A stretch of DNA of 64,000 bases from an uncultured Bacteroidales bacterium (GCA_934700615.1 CAKUXR010000015.1:1-64000); one strand, 5' to 3'. Counted from the first letter of the stretch, positions 53,639 to 63,135 are shown. The notes: a model not told the origin generated them from the sequence alone. A program made the numbers and translations.

Positions 53639-54034
53639 TTATTTTACGAGTTTAGCCTCAGTCTTGGCCATGAATTTCGTTTCGTCGATAATGAATCTTT
53701 CGTGTTCTCCCTCTCCTATGATGCCTGCCTCGTCCGAGCATTCCACGTGAAATACCAGACGTCTCCTGTCGATTTCCTTAAGTTCAGTCCTGCAGGTGAT
53801 CTTCATGCCCACCGGTGAAGCCGACAGATGTTTGACATTGACAAGAGTTCCGACCGTGCTCTGCCCGTCCTCCAGGAACGGTGCCACGCTCAGCCTCGCC
53901 GTTTTTTCCATCAATGCTATCATTGCAGGGGTAGCGAACACCGCCAGCGAACCGCTGCCCAGCGCCTCTGCCGTATTTGTCTCATTGACAACAAGTTCCT
54001 CCTGCCCAATAATTCCTGTTTCCATTGTTTTCAT
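53639..54034 (-). CDS. Hotdog-fold thioesterase (fluoroacetyl-CoA thioesterase-like)
   Basis: The protein has 131 residues from ATG 54034 (MKTMETGIIGQEELVV). The hotdog core is visible: GSGSLAVFATPAMIALMEKT, then DGQSTVGTLVNVKHLSASPV and the final strands DEAGIIGEGEHERFIID. It resembles small cytosolic acyl-CoA thioesterases of the FlK/YbgC-like group. Thr and Glu in the active-site helix (ATPAMIALME) match that group. The acyl-CoA substrate is unknown. It is the first gene of the short minus-strand run that includes the DUF5009 and phosphatase genes. Confidence 0.82.
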   Translation of the reverse strand: MKTMETGIIGQEELVVNETNTAEALGSGSLAVFATPAMIALMEKTARLSVAPFLEDGQSTVGTLVNVKHLSASPVGMKITCRTELKEIDRRRLVFHVECSDEAGIIGEGEHERFIIDETKFMAKTEAKLVK

Positions 54035-54072
54035 CAAATTGTAGTTATGTCTTCTTGCTGAAAAAACAAAAT

Positions 54073-54106
54073 CAGGAACAGCCGGAAGATGCTCCTGCTG
54101 TTCCTG
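54073..54106 (-). terminator. Terminator of the M24 peptidase gene
   Basis: CAGGAACAGC (54073-54082) and GCTGTTCCTG (54097-54106) are perfect complements. On the minus strand the stem is followed by a T-rich run (ATTTTGTTTTTT). It lies 9 bases after the M24 stop codon. Confidence 0.8.
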
Positions 54107-54114
54107 TTTCAGAG

Positions 54115-55527
54115 TTATTTCTTCATTGCCGCCTCGATGTCGTCAGGGAAGATTGGAAGTCTGTGATTTCCGAGTCTGCGGGCGCCGTCCGCAGTTACCA
54201 GGACATCATCTTCGAGTCTGATACCTCCGAAATCATAATAAGACTCCAGTTTCTGGTAGTTTACGAAACCGTGGTCAGCACTGGTCGCCTTCCACTGCTC
54301 TATCAATGCCGGAATGAAATAGATTCCCGGTTCATCGGTGATGACGTTGCCCGGAACGAGCTTTCTGGCCATTCTGAGGCTGCCGAGGCCGAGCTGGGTA
54401 GAGCGCACCTGGTCATCGTCATAGCCGACATAAGTCTCTCCGTAATCTTCCATGTCATGGACATCCATACCCATGTTGTGGCCGAGGCCGTGAGGCATGA
54501 ACAAACCGGCAACTCCGGCTTCTACCATGCTCTGGACATCACCGCGGACGATATCGAGAGCGCGGAGACGCTCAAGCATGAGGGCCATCGTCTGGATATG
54601 CACGTCCCTGTAAGTCGTTCCAGGCTTGGTGAGATTGAATGCCAACTCGTTGCAGTCGCACACAATCTGGTAAATATCCCTCTGCTTTGAGGTGAACTTG
54701 CCGCTTGTCGGATATGTACGTGTGAAGTCGGAAGCGTAATGCATATTGTTCTCGGCACCGGCGTCGATTACCATCAGTTTTCCAGGCTCTATAATCTTGT
54801 CATGCAGATGGTTATGCAGTGTCTCGCCATGCTGTGTGAGAATTGTGGCAAATGAAACGCCCCAACCCTTCGACAGGGTGACAGCCTCCATCTTGCCGAC
54901 GACTTCCTGCTCCAGAATACCTGTTCTGATGCTGTCCCTTGCGACAGAATGCATCTCATATCCGAGATCCGCAGCATCGTCGAGAACCGCGATCTCGCAA
55001 TCCTCCTTCACCAGACGCATGGAAATTATGGCTTTTGTCAATGCCAGTGAAAACTTTCCGGCCACTTCGCCGTCTCCGCATCCGATAAGCGATGCGATCT
55101 TCATGGTATTGTAATACCTTGAAGGCTTTATGAAATGCACTGGACGGCCTTCAGCGACAGCCTTTCCGACCACAGCGTCGAGTGCCTTGTAAGGTGCTGA
55201 TTTCTCGATACCTATGCCTGCTGCGATAGAAGCTACGCTAGGCTGGGGACCCATCCAGATGATATCGCCGATTTCCACATCATCCGCGAAAATCGTCTCT
55301 TCTCCGTTGTCCAGGTCAATGACAGCCGCATAGAGCGGAGCATCGATTCCGAAGAAATACAGCCATGTGCTGTCCTGGCGGAACTTGTAGCAGTTGTCCT
55401 TATACTGTGCAGGAGCCTCAGTATTGCCGATAAACAGGGCAATACCCGTTCTGCCTTCGGCTGCGCTGTTCTTCATTCTTTCCAACAGCGTCTGACGCCT
55501 TTTTACATAAACACTTTTGTCAAACAT
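54115..55527 (-). CDS. Xaa-Pro aminopeptidase (M24B, aminopeptidase P family)
   Basis: The protein has 470 residues from ATG 55527 (MFDKSVYVKRRQTLLERM); a longer open frame reaching 55680 would overlap ahcY. The N-terminal creatinase-like domain has YFFGIDAPLYAAVIDLD. The pita-bread domain carries the two-metal ligands in VIDAGAENNMHYASDFTRT, PHGLGHNMGMDVHD, ITDEPGIYF and GIRLEDDVLV. It removes an N-terminal residue that precedes proline. It has no signal peptide, so it is cytosolic. It lies 37 bases after ahcY and may share its transcript. Confidence 0.92.
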   Translation of the reverse strand: MFDKSVYVKRRQTLLERMKNSAAEGRTGIALFIGNTEAPAQYKDNCYKFRQDSTWLYFFGIDAPLYAAVIDLDNGEETIFADDVEIGDIIWMGPQPSVASIAAGIGIEKSAPYKALDAVVGKAVAEGRPVHFIKPSRYYNTMKIASLIGCGDGEVAGKFSLALTKAIISMRLVKEDCEIAVLDDAADLGYEMHSVARDSIRTGILEQEVVGKMEAVTLSKGWGVSFATILTQHGETLHNHLHDKIIEPGKLMVIDAGAENNMHYASDFTRTYPTSGKFTSKQRDIYQIVCDCNELAFNLTKPGTTYRDVHIQTMALMLERLRALDIVRGDVQSMVEAGVAGLFMPHGLGHNMGMDVHDMEDYGETYVGYDDDQVRSTQLGLGSLRMARKLVPGNVITDEPGIYFIPALIEQWKATSADHGFVNYQKLESYYDFGGIRLEDDVLVTADGARRLGNHRLPIFPDDIEAAMKK

Positions 55528-55564
55528 AGTTAATAAATAGTAATTAGTTGTATAAGTTGTATAA

Positions 55565-56821
55565 TCAGTGGCCTCCGTAGAGATATTTGCTTTGTTCTTC
55601 CGAGAGCTTGTCGATATTGATGCCCCAGTCTGCGAGTTTTCGGAATGCGACCTCATTGTCGATTTCCCTTGGCACCGCATTGAGCATCTGACCTTTCTCC
55701 CTTACTATAGTCTTCTCATTGTCCACGAGATACTTGGCACTGAGGGCCTGGATTGCGAACGACATGTCCATGATTTCCGCAGGATGTCCGTCACCGGCCG
55801 CAAGGTTCACGAGACGGCCTTCGGCGATGATATATACTGTCCTGCCGTTCTCCAATTTGTATGCTTCGATGTTGTTTCTTGCCGGAGCGTGGCTGACCGC
55901 CATTTCTTTCAATGCCGCCACTGCAACTTCCACGTCGAAATGTCCTGCGTTGCAGCAGATGGCTCCGTCTTTCATCTTCAGGAAATGCTCTGCAGTGATG
56001 ACATCATTGCATCCGGTGACAGTCACGAAGATGTCGCCCTCCGCAGCGGCTTCTGACATTGGCATGACCTTGAATCCGTCCATTACGGCTTCCATTGCGC
56101 GGATCGGGTCGATTTCTGTGACGATGACATCGGCTCCGAGGCCCTTTGCCCTCATTGCCACTCCCTTGCCGCACCATCCGTAGCCTGCGACAACGACGTT
56201 CTTGCCTGCCACGATGAGGTTGGTCGTCCTGTTGATGCCGTCCCATACTGACTGGCCTGTACCGTAACGGTTGTCGAACAGGTGCTTGCAGTCCGCATTG
56301 TTCACGAGCATCATCGGGAACTCCAGTTCCTTCTTCTTGTTCATGGCCTCAAGCCTCAGAATACCGGTGGTGGTCTCTTCGCATCCGCCTATCACATTGG
56401 GAATCAGCTCCCTGTATTCCGTATGGATCATATTGACAAGGTCTCCGCCGTCATCAATGATAATGTTCGGGCCGACTTCGATCACGCGTCTGATGCCCTG
56501 CATGTATTCCTCGTCTGTGGCTCCGTGAACCGCAAATACGTTCAGTCCTTCATGAACGAGCGCCGCAGCAATGTCATCCTGTGTGGAAAGCGGATTGCTG
56601 CCTGTGATATACATCTCGGCTCCGCCTTCTGCCAATATCTCGCAGAGATGGGCTGTCTTCGCCTCAAGATGCACTGACAATGCTATTTTCTTGCCTTTGA
56701 ACGGCTTGGTTTCCTTGAATTCTTTCTCAAGTCCTGCCAGAAGCGGCATATGTCTTCTGACCCATTCGATTTTCAATTCTCCGTCTCTCCAGAGTTCAGG
56801 ATTTCTTATTTCGCTAGTCAT
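55565..56821 (-). CDS. ahcY: Adenosylhomocysteinase
   Basis: The protein has 418 residues from ATG 56821 (MTSEIRNPELWRDGELKIEW); a TTG nine codons upstream is less likely. Key regions are LSVHLEAKTAHLCEILAEGG, GGCEETTTGILRLEAM, the NAD site VVVAGYGWCGKGVAMRAKGL, and CNAGHFDVEV. It splits S-adenosylhomocysteine to adenosine and homocysteine, completing the methyl cycle that metX feeds with homocysteine precursors. It matches the shorter bacterial form without the 40-residue insert of the proteobacterial type. No SAH riboswitch was recognised in the 159 bases upstream. Confidence 0.93.
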   Translation of the reverse strand: MTSEIRNPELWRDGELKIEWVRRHMPLLAGLEKEFKETKPFKGKKIALSVHLEAKTAHLCEILAEGGAEMYITGSNPLSTQDDIAAALVHEGLNVFAVHGATDEEYMQGIRRVIEVGPNIIIDDGGDLVNMIHTEYRELIPNVIGGCEETTTGILRLEAMNKKKELEFPMMLVNNADCKHLFDNRYGTGQSVWDGINRTTNLIVAGKNVVVAGYGWCGKGVAMRAKGLGADVIVTEIDPIRAMEAVMDGFKVMPMSEAAAEGDIFVTVTGCNDVITAEHFLKMKDGAICCNAGHFDVEVAVAALKEMAVSHAPARNNIEAYKLENGRTVYIIAEGRLVNLAAGDGHPAEIMDMSFAIQALSAKYLVDNEKTIVREKGQMLNAVPREIDNEVAFRKLADWGINIDKLSEEQSKYLYGGH

Positions 56822-56980
56822 TACTGTTTTGTTTATTAATTCCGACAATTTACGAAAAAATCCCGTAACATCGTCCTGCGTCCGGCATCTATTTCGAAAA
56901 ATTATGTCTGACTCCGAAAAGAGAAACTGTCCAAGACGGTTTGGGACTACCCGGAAAGGTATGCAAATGCCTCTGGCCTT

Positions 56981-57811
56981 CTAGCCGTTGTTCACGAAGC
57001 CGAGAGTGGCGCAGCTTATCCGGACTTCGGGGCCGAAGAAGGGCTGGAGGACGGACAGGCAGGCTGCCATCGTGGCGCCTGTAGTGAAAACGTCATCGAC
57101 GAGCAGGACATGCCGGGCATTCGGGACCGGAATATGAGGAGTCAATGTAAACGCTTGATTTACATTGGCTTTCTTCGCTTCTACCCCTAACTTGGTCTGG
57201 GTCTTTGTGCTTTTCCGGCGGAGGAGGATGTCTGTCCTGATGCGGACTCCCAATTTTTCAGCAATGGCATTGGCGATGACCTCGGCCTGGTTGTAGCCCC
57301 TTTTCCACTGTCTAGCCCAATGCAGCGGGACCGGAATGATAAAGTCAATGTCGCAGAAGTGCTCCGAGTCGTTCATGAATTCGCCGAGCATCCCCGCGTA
57401 AAAAGCGCCCTCATCAATGTCAGCCATATATTTCAGCCGTTGGGGAATCTTCTTGTACCTGTTTTCGCCGTGGTAGAAAAACAGGGCTGCCGCATAGGAG
57501 TAATGAATGTGCGGCAGAGCTTGTGCCATACTGGTTTTGTCCGGCGTAACATCCTCACCTGCATTGACTTCGGCCTCAATTCTTTTCTGAACGAAGGCAT
57601 TGACCTTGTCGGCCATCGGATTTTTCTTCCGCTCCCAGAAAAAGGTCAACGGAAGGTCGGACTGGCAATTTATGCAAAGATGCTTCTCGTGCGTGGTCAA
57701 TGTCTCCCCGCACACTAAGCAAGTCCTCGGAATCAGGATGTCCATTACTGTCCGGGCCTCTTCCATCAGGACGCCGCCCAGTTCTCTCGCAAAAGAATAA
57801 GATTTTCCCAT
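56981..57811 (-). CDS. comF: ComF-family phosphoribosyltransferase-like protein
   Basis: The protein has 276 residues. An N-terminal four-cysteine zinc site (CLVCGETL and CINCQSDL) is followed by a family insert and the phosphoribosyltransferase core. IDFIIPVPLHWARQWKRGYN is the usual ComF helix entry, and VLLVDDVFTTGATMAACLSV is the PRPP loop. ComF is needed for DNA uptake into the cytosol in several naturally competent bacteria, and its biochemical act is still unclear. It is about 40 residues longer than typical because of an insert at about 70-105. The gene and its upstream region contain eight copies of the GTCAATG/CATTGAC word. Confidence 0.88.
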   Translation of the reverse strand: MGKSYSFARELGGVLMEEARTVMDILIPRTCLVCGETLTTHEKHLCINCQSDLPLTFFWERKKNPMADKVNAFVQKRIEAEVNAGEDVTPDKTSMAQALPHIHYSYAAALFFYHGENRYKKIPQRLKYMADIDEGAFYAGMLGEFMNDSEHFCDIDFIIPVPLHWARQWKRGYNQAEVIANAIAEKLGVRIRTDILLRRKSTKTQTKLGVEAKKANVNQAFTLTPHIPVPNARHVLLVDDVFTTGATMAACLSVLQPFFGPEVRISCATLGFVNNG

Positions 57812-57986
57812 ATCGTCAATGTCGTTGGTGCCGAATCTGCAAATCTGCCAAAAATTCCGGTGTCAATGCCGGAAAAGTGGCTCAAGTCAATGCAAGTTTT
57901 TATGATTTTTAAGTTTTCAGCGTGTTTTTTTAATTCGCAACCCGGTTGCAGGGCACAGTTTGTACATTTGTGACATAAATCGACTA

Positions 57987-58149
57987 AGAAACTGTTTTGA
58001 AATGATTGAATAGTTGTTTGAGGTAAAATTCCTTCATCTTCTTCCCGAGTTTTCGGGTCAGATAGGCCCAGCTATCTTCCCTGAACCCTCGGTTGAATCT
58101 GAAGTTTTTTCCACTCAAACCTTCTGTGAATAATTTCAAAACAGTTTCT
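57987..58149. repeat. MITE-like element, 163 bases, with perfect 17-base terminal inverted repeats
   Basis: AGAAACTGTTTTGAAAT (57987-58003) and its exact complement (58133-58149) bound the element. Pairing continues inward imperfectly (GTTTGAG blocks and a central CCCGAG/CTCGG), so the whole could fold as one hairpin. No transposase frame lies inside. The rest of the 381-base gap (57812-58192) holds three GTCAATG words near comF, a GCAACCCGGTTGC palindrome at about 57938, and a TACATTTG box at 57963-57970. Confidence 0.6.
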
Positions 58150-58170
58150 AAAACGTATCAGAAAAAGTCG

Positions 58171-58178
58171 TATCTTTG
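58171..58178 (+). promoter_or_regulatory. -7 box (TATCTTTG) of the metal-efflux operon
   Basis: TATCTTTG lies 15 bases before the ATG at 58193. The expected -33 position falls at the right end of the MITE-like element, so that element may have replaced or supplied the upstream half of this promoter. Confidence 0.65.
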
Positions 58179-58192
58179 TCCGGATTGAGAAT

Positions 58193-58609
58193 ATGAAAAA
58201 GATGGTTTCCAAAATACTGATGAGCATGGCGGCATTGATAATGCTGCTTATGTCTGCAGTACCGCACCATCATCATTGCGAAAATTCCGCGACTGCCCAT
58301 CACATCGACTATATCTGCTTTTCAGGCTGCGACTGTTGTGACTGTCAGGCGGATTGCTGCGGTTCAGACCATCATCACTGCGGAAACGGCACGGAAAACT
58401 GCCGCATCCACTCTCTCGTCACTCTTCTTTCCAGAGTTCAGAATGTCCCGTCAGGACATCTGGCACTTGAATATGTCGTTCCTCAGGAGATTCTTCCTGA
58501 AATCTCTGTCGAAGTCAAGTCCAAGGAAAAACAGATCCTTGTCCCTGACAAACTTTCATATCAATATCGTGTAAGAACCATAGGGCTCCGTGCCCCTCCT
58601 GTAGCCTGA
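58193..58609 (+). CDS. Small His/Cys-rich exported protein (DUF6769-like) of the efflux operon
   Basis: The protein has 138 residues. The N-terminus is hydrophobic (SKILMSMAALIMLLMSAV), either a signal or a membrane anchor. It is followed at once by HHHHC, then clusters of Cys and His (CFSGCDCCDCQADCCGSDHHHC). The C-terminal part ends in YRVRTIGLRAPPVA. Proteins of this kind often lie in front of Bacteroidetes heavy-metal RND genes. They are probably periplasmic metal binders that sense or hand over metal. The family assignment is from memory and only moderate; the metal cannot be read from the sequence. Confidence 0.7.
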   Translation: MKKMVSKILMSMAALIMLLMSAVPHHHHCENSATAHHIDYICFSGCDCCDCQADCCGSDHHHCGNGTENCRIHSLVTLLSRVQNVPSGHLALEYVVPQEILPEISVEVKSKEKQILVPDKLSYQYRVRTIGLRAPPVA

Positions 58610-58696
58610 ATCATCTGCAAAGTATTTCTTATTGGCCTGCAAGTCGCTGATCAGTAGGCTATTCCGGATTCAGAACATATATTCTTACATACAAAC

Positions 58697-60019
58697 ATGA
58701 AACATATACCATATTATATCGTGGCCGGCCTTATGATGGCAGTCGGCTGCGGAAACAATAATGACAAGGCAGGATCAGAAGCACATGGCCATGAGCACAC
58801 AGAAGCTCATGCAGGTCATAACCACGAAGGTCACGATCACGATTGCGACTCTCATGGCCATGAAGGACATAATCATGAGGCAGAAGGCCACTCGCACGAC
58901 CATGAGGGGCATTCTCATGATGCTCACAATCACAAAGGCCATAGCCACGACTCTCACGACGAACATGCTCATGAGCCGGGCGTAGTGGAATTTACCGAAG
59001 AGCGTGCCAAAGCGGCAGGTCTTGAAACAGAAATGGTTAAAGGTGGAGCATTCAGCGCTGTCATAAGGACCAGCGGCGAAATTCTCCCGGCACAGGGAGA
59101 TGAGACGGCAGTCGTTGCCACAACATCCGGAGTCATTACTTTAGGAGGTAAGGCTGCCGGAAACCAGTCCAGACTTCTTCCCGGCTCCAGAGTGGCTGAA
59201 GGACAGGTAATTGCCGTAATCTCTGCCAAGAATATGGCTGACGGCGACCCTGTAGCAAAGTCTGCAGCCGCATACGAAGCCGCGAAAAAGGAATTTGAAA
59301 GGGCAGAGAGCCTGATTAAGGTCAATGCCATTTCACAGAAGGCTTACGACCAGGCCAAGAAAGAATATGAGACAGCCAAAGCTGAATACGACGCCTATGC
59401 CAGCAAGGCAGGCGCAAAAGGCCTGTCCCTCATGTCTCCTATGACAGGATATGTGAAGGAGGTTCTTGTAAATGAAGGCGACTATGTCACATCAGGCCAG
59501 CCGGTAGCGATAGTAAGCCAGAACAGGAGACTTCAGCTCCGTGCCGACCTTCCTGAAAAGTATTGGGCAAGTGCCAACAGAATCATCGGCGCCAATTTCA
59601 GACCTTCATATTCAGAGGTAACATACAGCGTAAAAAATCTCGGGGGCCGCATGATTTCTGCCGGCAGGTCAGCCGCACAGGGTTCATTCTATATTCCGGT
59701 AATCTTCGAATTCAACAATACCGGAAATTTCATCCCTGGAGCGTTCTGCGAAATGTATCTTATTGAAGGCCAGAAAGATAATATTATCTCCGTGCCTGAA
59801 ACAGCATTGATAGAAGAACAGGGCGTCTATTCAGTCTATGTGAAAATCTGCAAGACCGAGTACCGCAAGCAGGAAGTGAAGATAGGGGAGAGCGACGGCC
59901 TCCGCAGGGAAATCCTGAAGGGCCTGGACGAGGGAGACGAAGTTGTCACCGTCGGCGCATATCAGGTGAAACTCGCTTCAGTGGCAAGCGCCATCCCTGG
60001 ACACTCACACGAACATTAA
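58697..60019 (+). CDS. CzcB-like RND adaptor (HlyD family) with long His-rich segment, lipoprotein
   Basis: The protein has 440 residues and lipobox AVGC (Cys18). Residues about 29-93 contain about 24 histidines in GHEH/HDHE/HSHD repeats, a strong divalent-metal binding tract. The adaptor fold follows: VVATTSGVITLGG (barrel-sandwich half), an alpha hairpin (AAAYEAAKKEFERAESL to TAKAEYDAYASKA), LMSPMTGYVKEVLVNEGDYV, then beta-barrel and membrane-proximal domains with IPGAFCEMYLIEG. It links the inner-membrane pump to the outer-membrane channel. The pump gene follows after 29 bases. The His tract suggests zinc, cobalt, nickel or copper. Confidence 0.92.
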   Translation: MKHIPYYIVAGLMMAVGCGNNNDKAGSEAHGHEHTEAHAGHNHEGHDHDCDSHGHEGHNHEAEGHSHDHEGHSHDAHNHKGHSHDSHDEHAHEPGVVEFTEERAKAAGLETEMVKGGAFSAVIRTSGEILPAQGDETAVVATTSGVITLGGKAAGNQSRLLPGSRVAEGQVIAVISAKNMADGDPVAKSAAAYEAAKKEFERAESLIKVNAISQKAYDQAKKEYETAKAEYDAYASKAGAKGLSLMSPMTGYVKEVLVNEGDYVTSGQPVAIVSQNRRLQLRADLPEKYWASANRIIGANFRPSYSEVTYSVKNLGGRMISAGRSAAQGSFYIPVIFEFNNTGNFIPGAFCEMYLIEGQKDNIISVPETALIEEQGVYSVYVKICKTEYRKQEVKIGESDGLRREILKGLDEGDEVVTVGAYQVKLASVASAIPGHSHEH

Positions 60020-60048
60020 TAGCAACTGCACTCAAATCATAAAAGCTT

Positions 60049-63000
60049 ATGCTAGATAAAATCATCCGATTCTCATTGCAGAACAGGCTGTTTATTCTGA
60101 TGGCTGCAGTTTTGCTGATGGCGGGCGGCATCTATACCACGTACCACATGGACGTGGATGTGTTTCCGGACCTCAATGCCCCTACCGTCGTGGTTATGAC
60201 AGAGGCGACCGGAATGGCTGCGGAAGAAGTGGAAAAACTTGTCACCTTCCCTGTGGAATCAGCAGTCAACGGCGCCACTGATGTCAGACGGGTACGTTCC
60301 TCATCTACGACCGGATTCTCCGTGGTCTGGGTCGAATTCGACTGGGGTACAGACATTTACAAAGACAGACAGATTGTCTCCGAGAAACTTGCCGAGGTAA
60401 GCGAATCATTGCCGCCGACATGCGGAAAACCGACATTGGGACCGCAGTCGTCCATCCTCGGAGAGGTCTTCATTATCGGTCTCACTTCAGATATGACGTC
60501 GATGCAGGACCTCCGCACCATTGCTGACTGGACTATCAGACCACGCCTACTTTCATTGGGCGGTGTGGCACAGGTAACGGTTCTCGGCGGCGATATAAAG
60601 GAGTACCAGATTCTGCTTTCTCCTGAGAAAATGCGCCACTATGGCATTACCCTTCAGGAAGTTATGAATGCTGCCCAGGACATGAACAGGAGTTCTGCCG
60701 GCGGTGTCCTCTATGAATACGGCAACGAATATATCATCCGTGGAGTTCTCTCCACCAACGATGCCGATGCCATCGGCCGTGCTGTAGTCAAGATGGATGG
60801 TGACGCCCCTATAACATTGGCAAGTATCGCTGAAATCAAGGCAGGAGCGAAGGCTCCGAAACTTGGTCTCGCATCGCACAGGGGCAAACCTGCCGTGCTG
60901 ATGACGGTCACAAAGCAGCCGAACGCGAGCACGATAGAACTTACCGCGAAACTCGACAGGGCAGTCGAGGACCTGAAAACTCAGATTCCTGCTGACATCA
61001 ATGTTGCAACGGACATTTTCCGTCAGCAGAAATTCATTGACAGCTCCATTGACAATATCAAGAAGTCCCTTTACGAGGGCGCGCTATTCGTCATAATCGT
61101 GCTGTTCTTCTTCCTCATGAACGTCCGCACGACATTGATTTCACTCGTCACCATTCCGCTGTCGCTTGTCGTGTCGATTCTGACATTGAAGTTTATGGGA
61201 TTGACTATCAATACGATGAGTATTGGCGGTATGGCGATTGCGATAGGCTCGCTGGTCGATGACGCGATTGTCGATGTGGAAAATGTCTTCAAGCATCTCA
61301 GGCAGAACCGCAAACTCCCCGAGTTGGAGCGCAAGTCCGTTATCGAGGTCGTTTTCAATGCTTCCCGTGAGGTCCGTCTGCCGATTCTGAACTCCACCTT
61401 CATCATCGTGGTCAGCTTCGTGCCGCTTTTTTTCCTTACTGGAATGGAAGGCCGTATGCTCAGACCTCTCGGAATCGCCTTTATTACAGCACTTTTCGCC
61501 TCTACCTTGGTAGCATTGACATTGACCCCGGTCCTCTGCAGCTATCTTCTCGGCGGCGACAAGAGCGACAAGGCGGGCAAGGATCCGGCAGTTGTGAGAT
61601 GGCTCCAGAAGGTTTACAATGTGGCGCTCGAATGGGTGATTTCCCACAAGAAAACCACTCTGGGCGCAGTTCTGGCCTTGTTTGCGGTGGCATTGGGAAT
61701 CTTCTTCAGCCTCGGCAGCAGCTTCCTTCCGGCATTCAACGAGGGTTCGTTCACTATCAATGTCAGCACCCTTCCCGGAGTGTCGCTGGAAGAGTCCGAC
61801 AATGTGGGCCGCAGGGCTGAGGAACTCCTTCTGACTGTGCCTGAGATAAAGACTGTCGCACGAAAGACCGGCCGCGCCGAACTGGACGAGCATGCGCTTG
61901 GTGTCAATGTCTCTGAAATCGAGGCTCCGTTCGAACTCGGCAAACGCTCCAAGAAGGAAGTCGTTGCGGAGGTGAGAGCCAAACTGAATACACTGCCTGG
62001 TGTCAATGTCGAGATAGGCCAGCCTATATCGCACCGTATTGACGCCATGCTTTCCGGAACACGGGCAAACATTGCCATCAAGCTTTTCGGTACTGATCTG
62101 GACAAGATGTTCCTGCTCGGAAATCAGATCAAGGCCGCGATAGAGGGAATCCCGGGAATCGCGGACCTGAATGTCGAGCAGCAGATAGAACGTCCTCAGC
62201 TGCAGATAGTTCCGAATCGTGAAATGATGGCCAAATATGGTATAACTCCGTCTGAATTCAATGATATGGTGGAGGTTTACCTTGCCGGAAAGGTGGTTTC
62301 GCAGGTTTATGAGGGAAACAAGGTGTTTGACCTTACTCTCAAGGCTGCGGATGACAGCCGCAACAGCATTGAGGAAATCAGAAACATTTCCGTGGATGCC
62401 GTGGGCGGAAAGATTCCGTTCGGACAGATTGCGCAGATCCGCTCTGCAGCCGGCCCTAATACCATCAATAGGGAGAATGTGGCGCGCAAGATTGTCATCT
62501 CTGCCAATGTTTCAGATGGCGACCTCCAGGGTGCCGTGACCAAGATCCAGAAGGCCATCAGGGACAATATCGAACTGCCGGAAGGCTATCATGTGGAATA
62601 TGGCGGCCAGTTCGAGAGCGCCCAGTCGGCCTCCAGGACATTGCTGTTCACGTCATTGATGGCGATAATCGTGATATTCCTCCTTCTCTACGGTCAGTTC
62701 AAGGATGTCAGACAGGCTTCTGCCGTGCTCCTGAATCTCCCGCTGGCCCTTATCGGAGGTGTCTTCGCCATCTTCTTCGCGGACAAGATTATCAGTATCC
62801 CTGCCATTATCGGTTTCATTTCACTCTTCGGAATCGCCACACGTAACGGTATGCTCCTGATTGACAGGTACAATGAACTCCGCAGTGAGGGCCTGTCTCT
62901 CCATGACGCTGTCGTCAAAGGCTCTCTGGACAGACTGAACCCGATACTCATGACGGCATTGACCTCGGCATTGGCACTTGTGCCTCTCGCTCTCGGCGGC

Positions 63001-63135
63001 GAACTCCCGGGCAACGAAATCCAGAGCCCGATGGCTAAGGTTCTCCTCGGCGGTCTTCTGACCTCGACGATGCTCAACGGCTTCATCATCCCTGTGGTCT
63101 ATATCCTCATCAGTAGGAAAATTACGAATAAATAG
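60049..63135 (+). CDS. CzcA/CusA-type heavy-metal efflux RND pump
   Basis: The protein has 1028 residues and twelve membrane helices in the RND arrangement, with two large periplasmic loops. The N-terminus is MLDKIIRFSLQNRLFILMAA. The proton-relay helix 4 reads IAIGSLVDDAIVDVENVFKH, with the paired acidic residues of the heavy-metal family. Helix 10-11 has LFGIATRNGMLLIDRYNEL. It drives metal from periplasm or cytosol out of the cell with proton energy. Whether it exports Zn/Co/Cd or Cu/Ag cannot be decided by eye; the His-rich adaptor leans towards divalent metal. The TolC-like gene follows after 7 bases. Confidence 0.94.
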   Translation: MLDKIIRFSLQNRLFILMAAVLLMAGGIYTTYHMDVDVFPDLNAPTVVVMTEATGMAAEEVEKLVTFPVESAVNGATDVRRVRSSSTTGFSVVWVEFDWGTDIYKDRQIVSEKLAEVSESLPPTCGKPTLGPQSSILGEVFIIGLTSDMTSMQDLRTIADWTIRPRLLSLGGVAQVTVLGGDIKEYQILLSPEKMRHYGITLQEVMNAAQDMNRSSAGGVLYEYGNEYIIRGVLSTNDADAIGRAVVKMDGDAPITLASIAEIKAGAKAPKLGLASHRGKPAVLMTVTKQPNASTIELTAKLDRAVEDLKTQIPADINVATDIFRQQKFIDSSIDNIKKSLYEGALFVIIVLFFFLMNVRTTLISLVTIPLSLVVSILTLKFMGLTINTMSIGGMAIAIGSLVDDAIVDVENVFKHLRQNRKLPELERKSVIEVVFNASREVRLPILNSTFIIVVSFVPLFFLTGMEGRMLRPLGIAFITALFASTLVALTLTPVLCSYLLGGDKSDKAGKDPAVVRWLQKVYNVALEWVISHKKTTLGAVLALFAVALGIFFSLGSSFLPAFNEGSFTINVSTLPGVSLEESDNVGRRAEELLLTVPEIKTVARKTGRAELDEHALGVNVSEIEAPFELGKRSKKEVVAEVRAKLNTLPGVNVEIGQPISHRIDAMLSGTRANIAIKLFGTDLDKMFLLGNQIKAAIEGIPGIADLNVEQQIERPQLQIVPNREMMAKYGITPSEFNDMVEVYLAGKVVSQVYEGNKVFDLTLKAADDSRNSIEEIRNISVDAVGGKIPFGQIAQIRSAAGPNTINRENVARKIVISANVSDGDLQGAVTKIQKAIRDNIELPEGYHVEYGGQFESAQSASRTLLFTSLMAIIVIFLLLYGQFKDVRQASAVLLNLPLALIGGVFAIFFADKIISIPAIIGFISLFGIATRNGMLLIDRYNELRSEGLSLHDAVVKGSLDRLNPILMTALTSALALVPLALGGELPGNEIQSPMAKVLLGGLLTSTMLNGFIIPVVYILISRKITNK

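Noticed and set aside
57987..58149. Reading the inverted repeat as a simple comF or metal-operon terminator
   Set aside because: Arms are 130 bases apart with no T run, and neither neighbouring gene ends there, so a transposed element fits better.
61141..62034. 297-codon antisense frame opposite the RND pump gene
   Set aside because: It overlaps the intact pump gene completely and shows no motif, signal or promoter.
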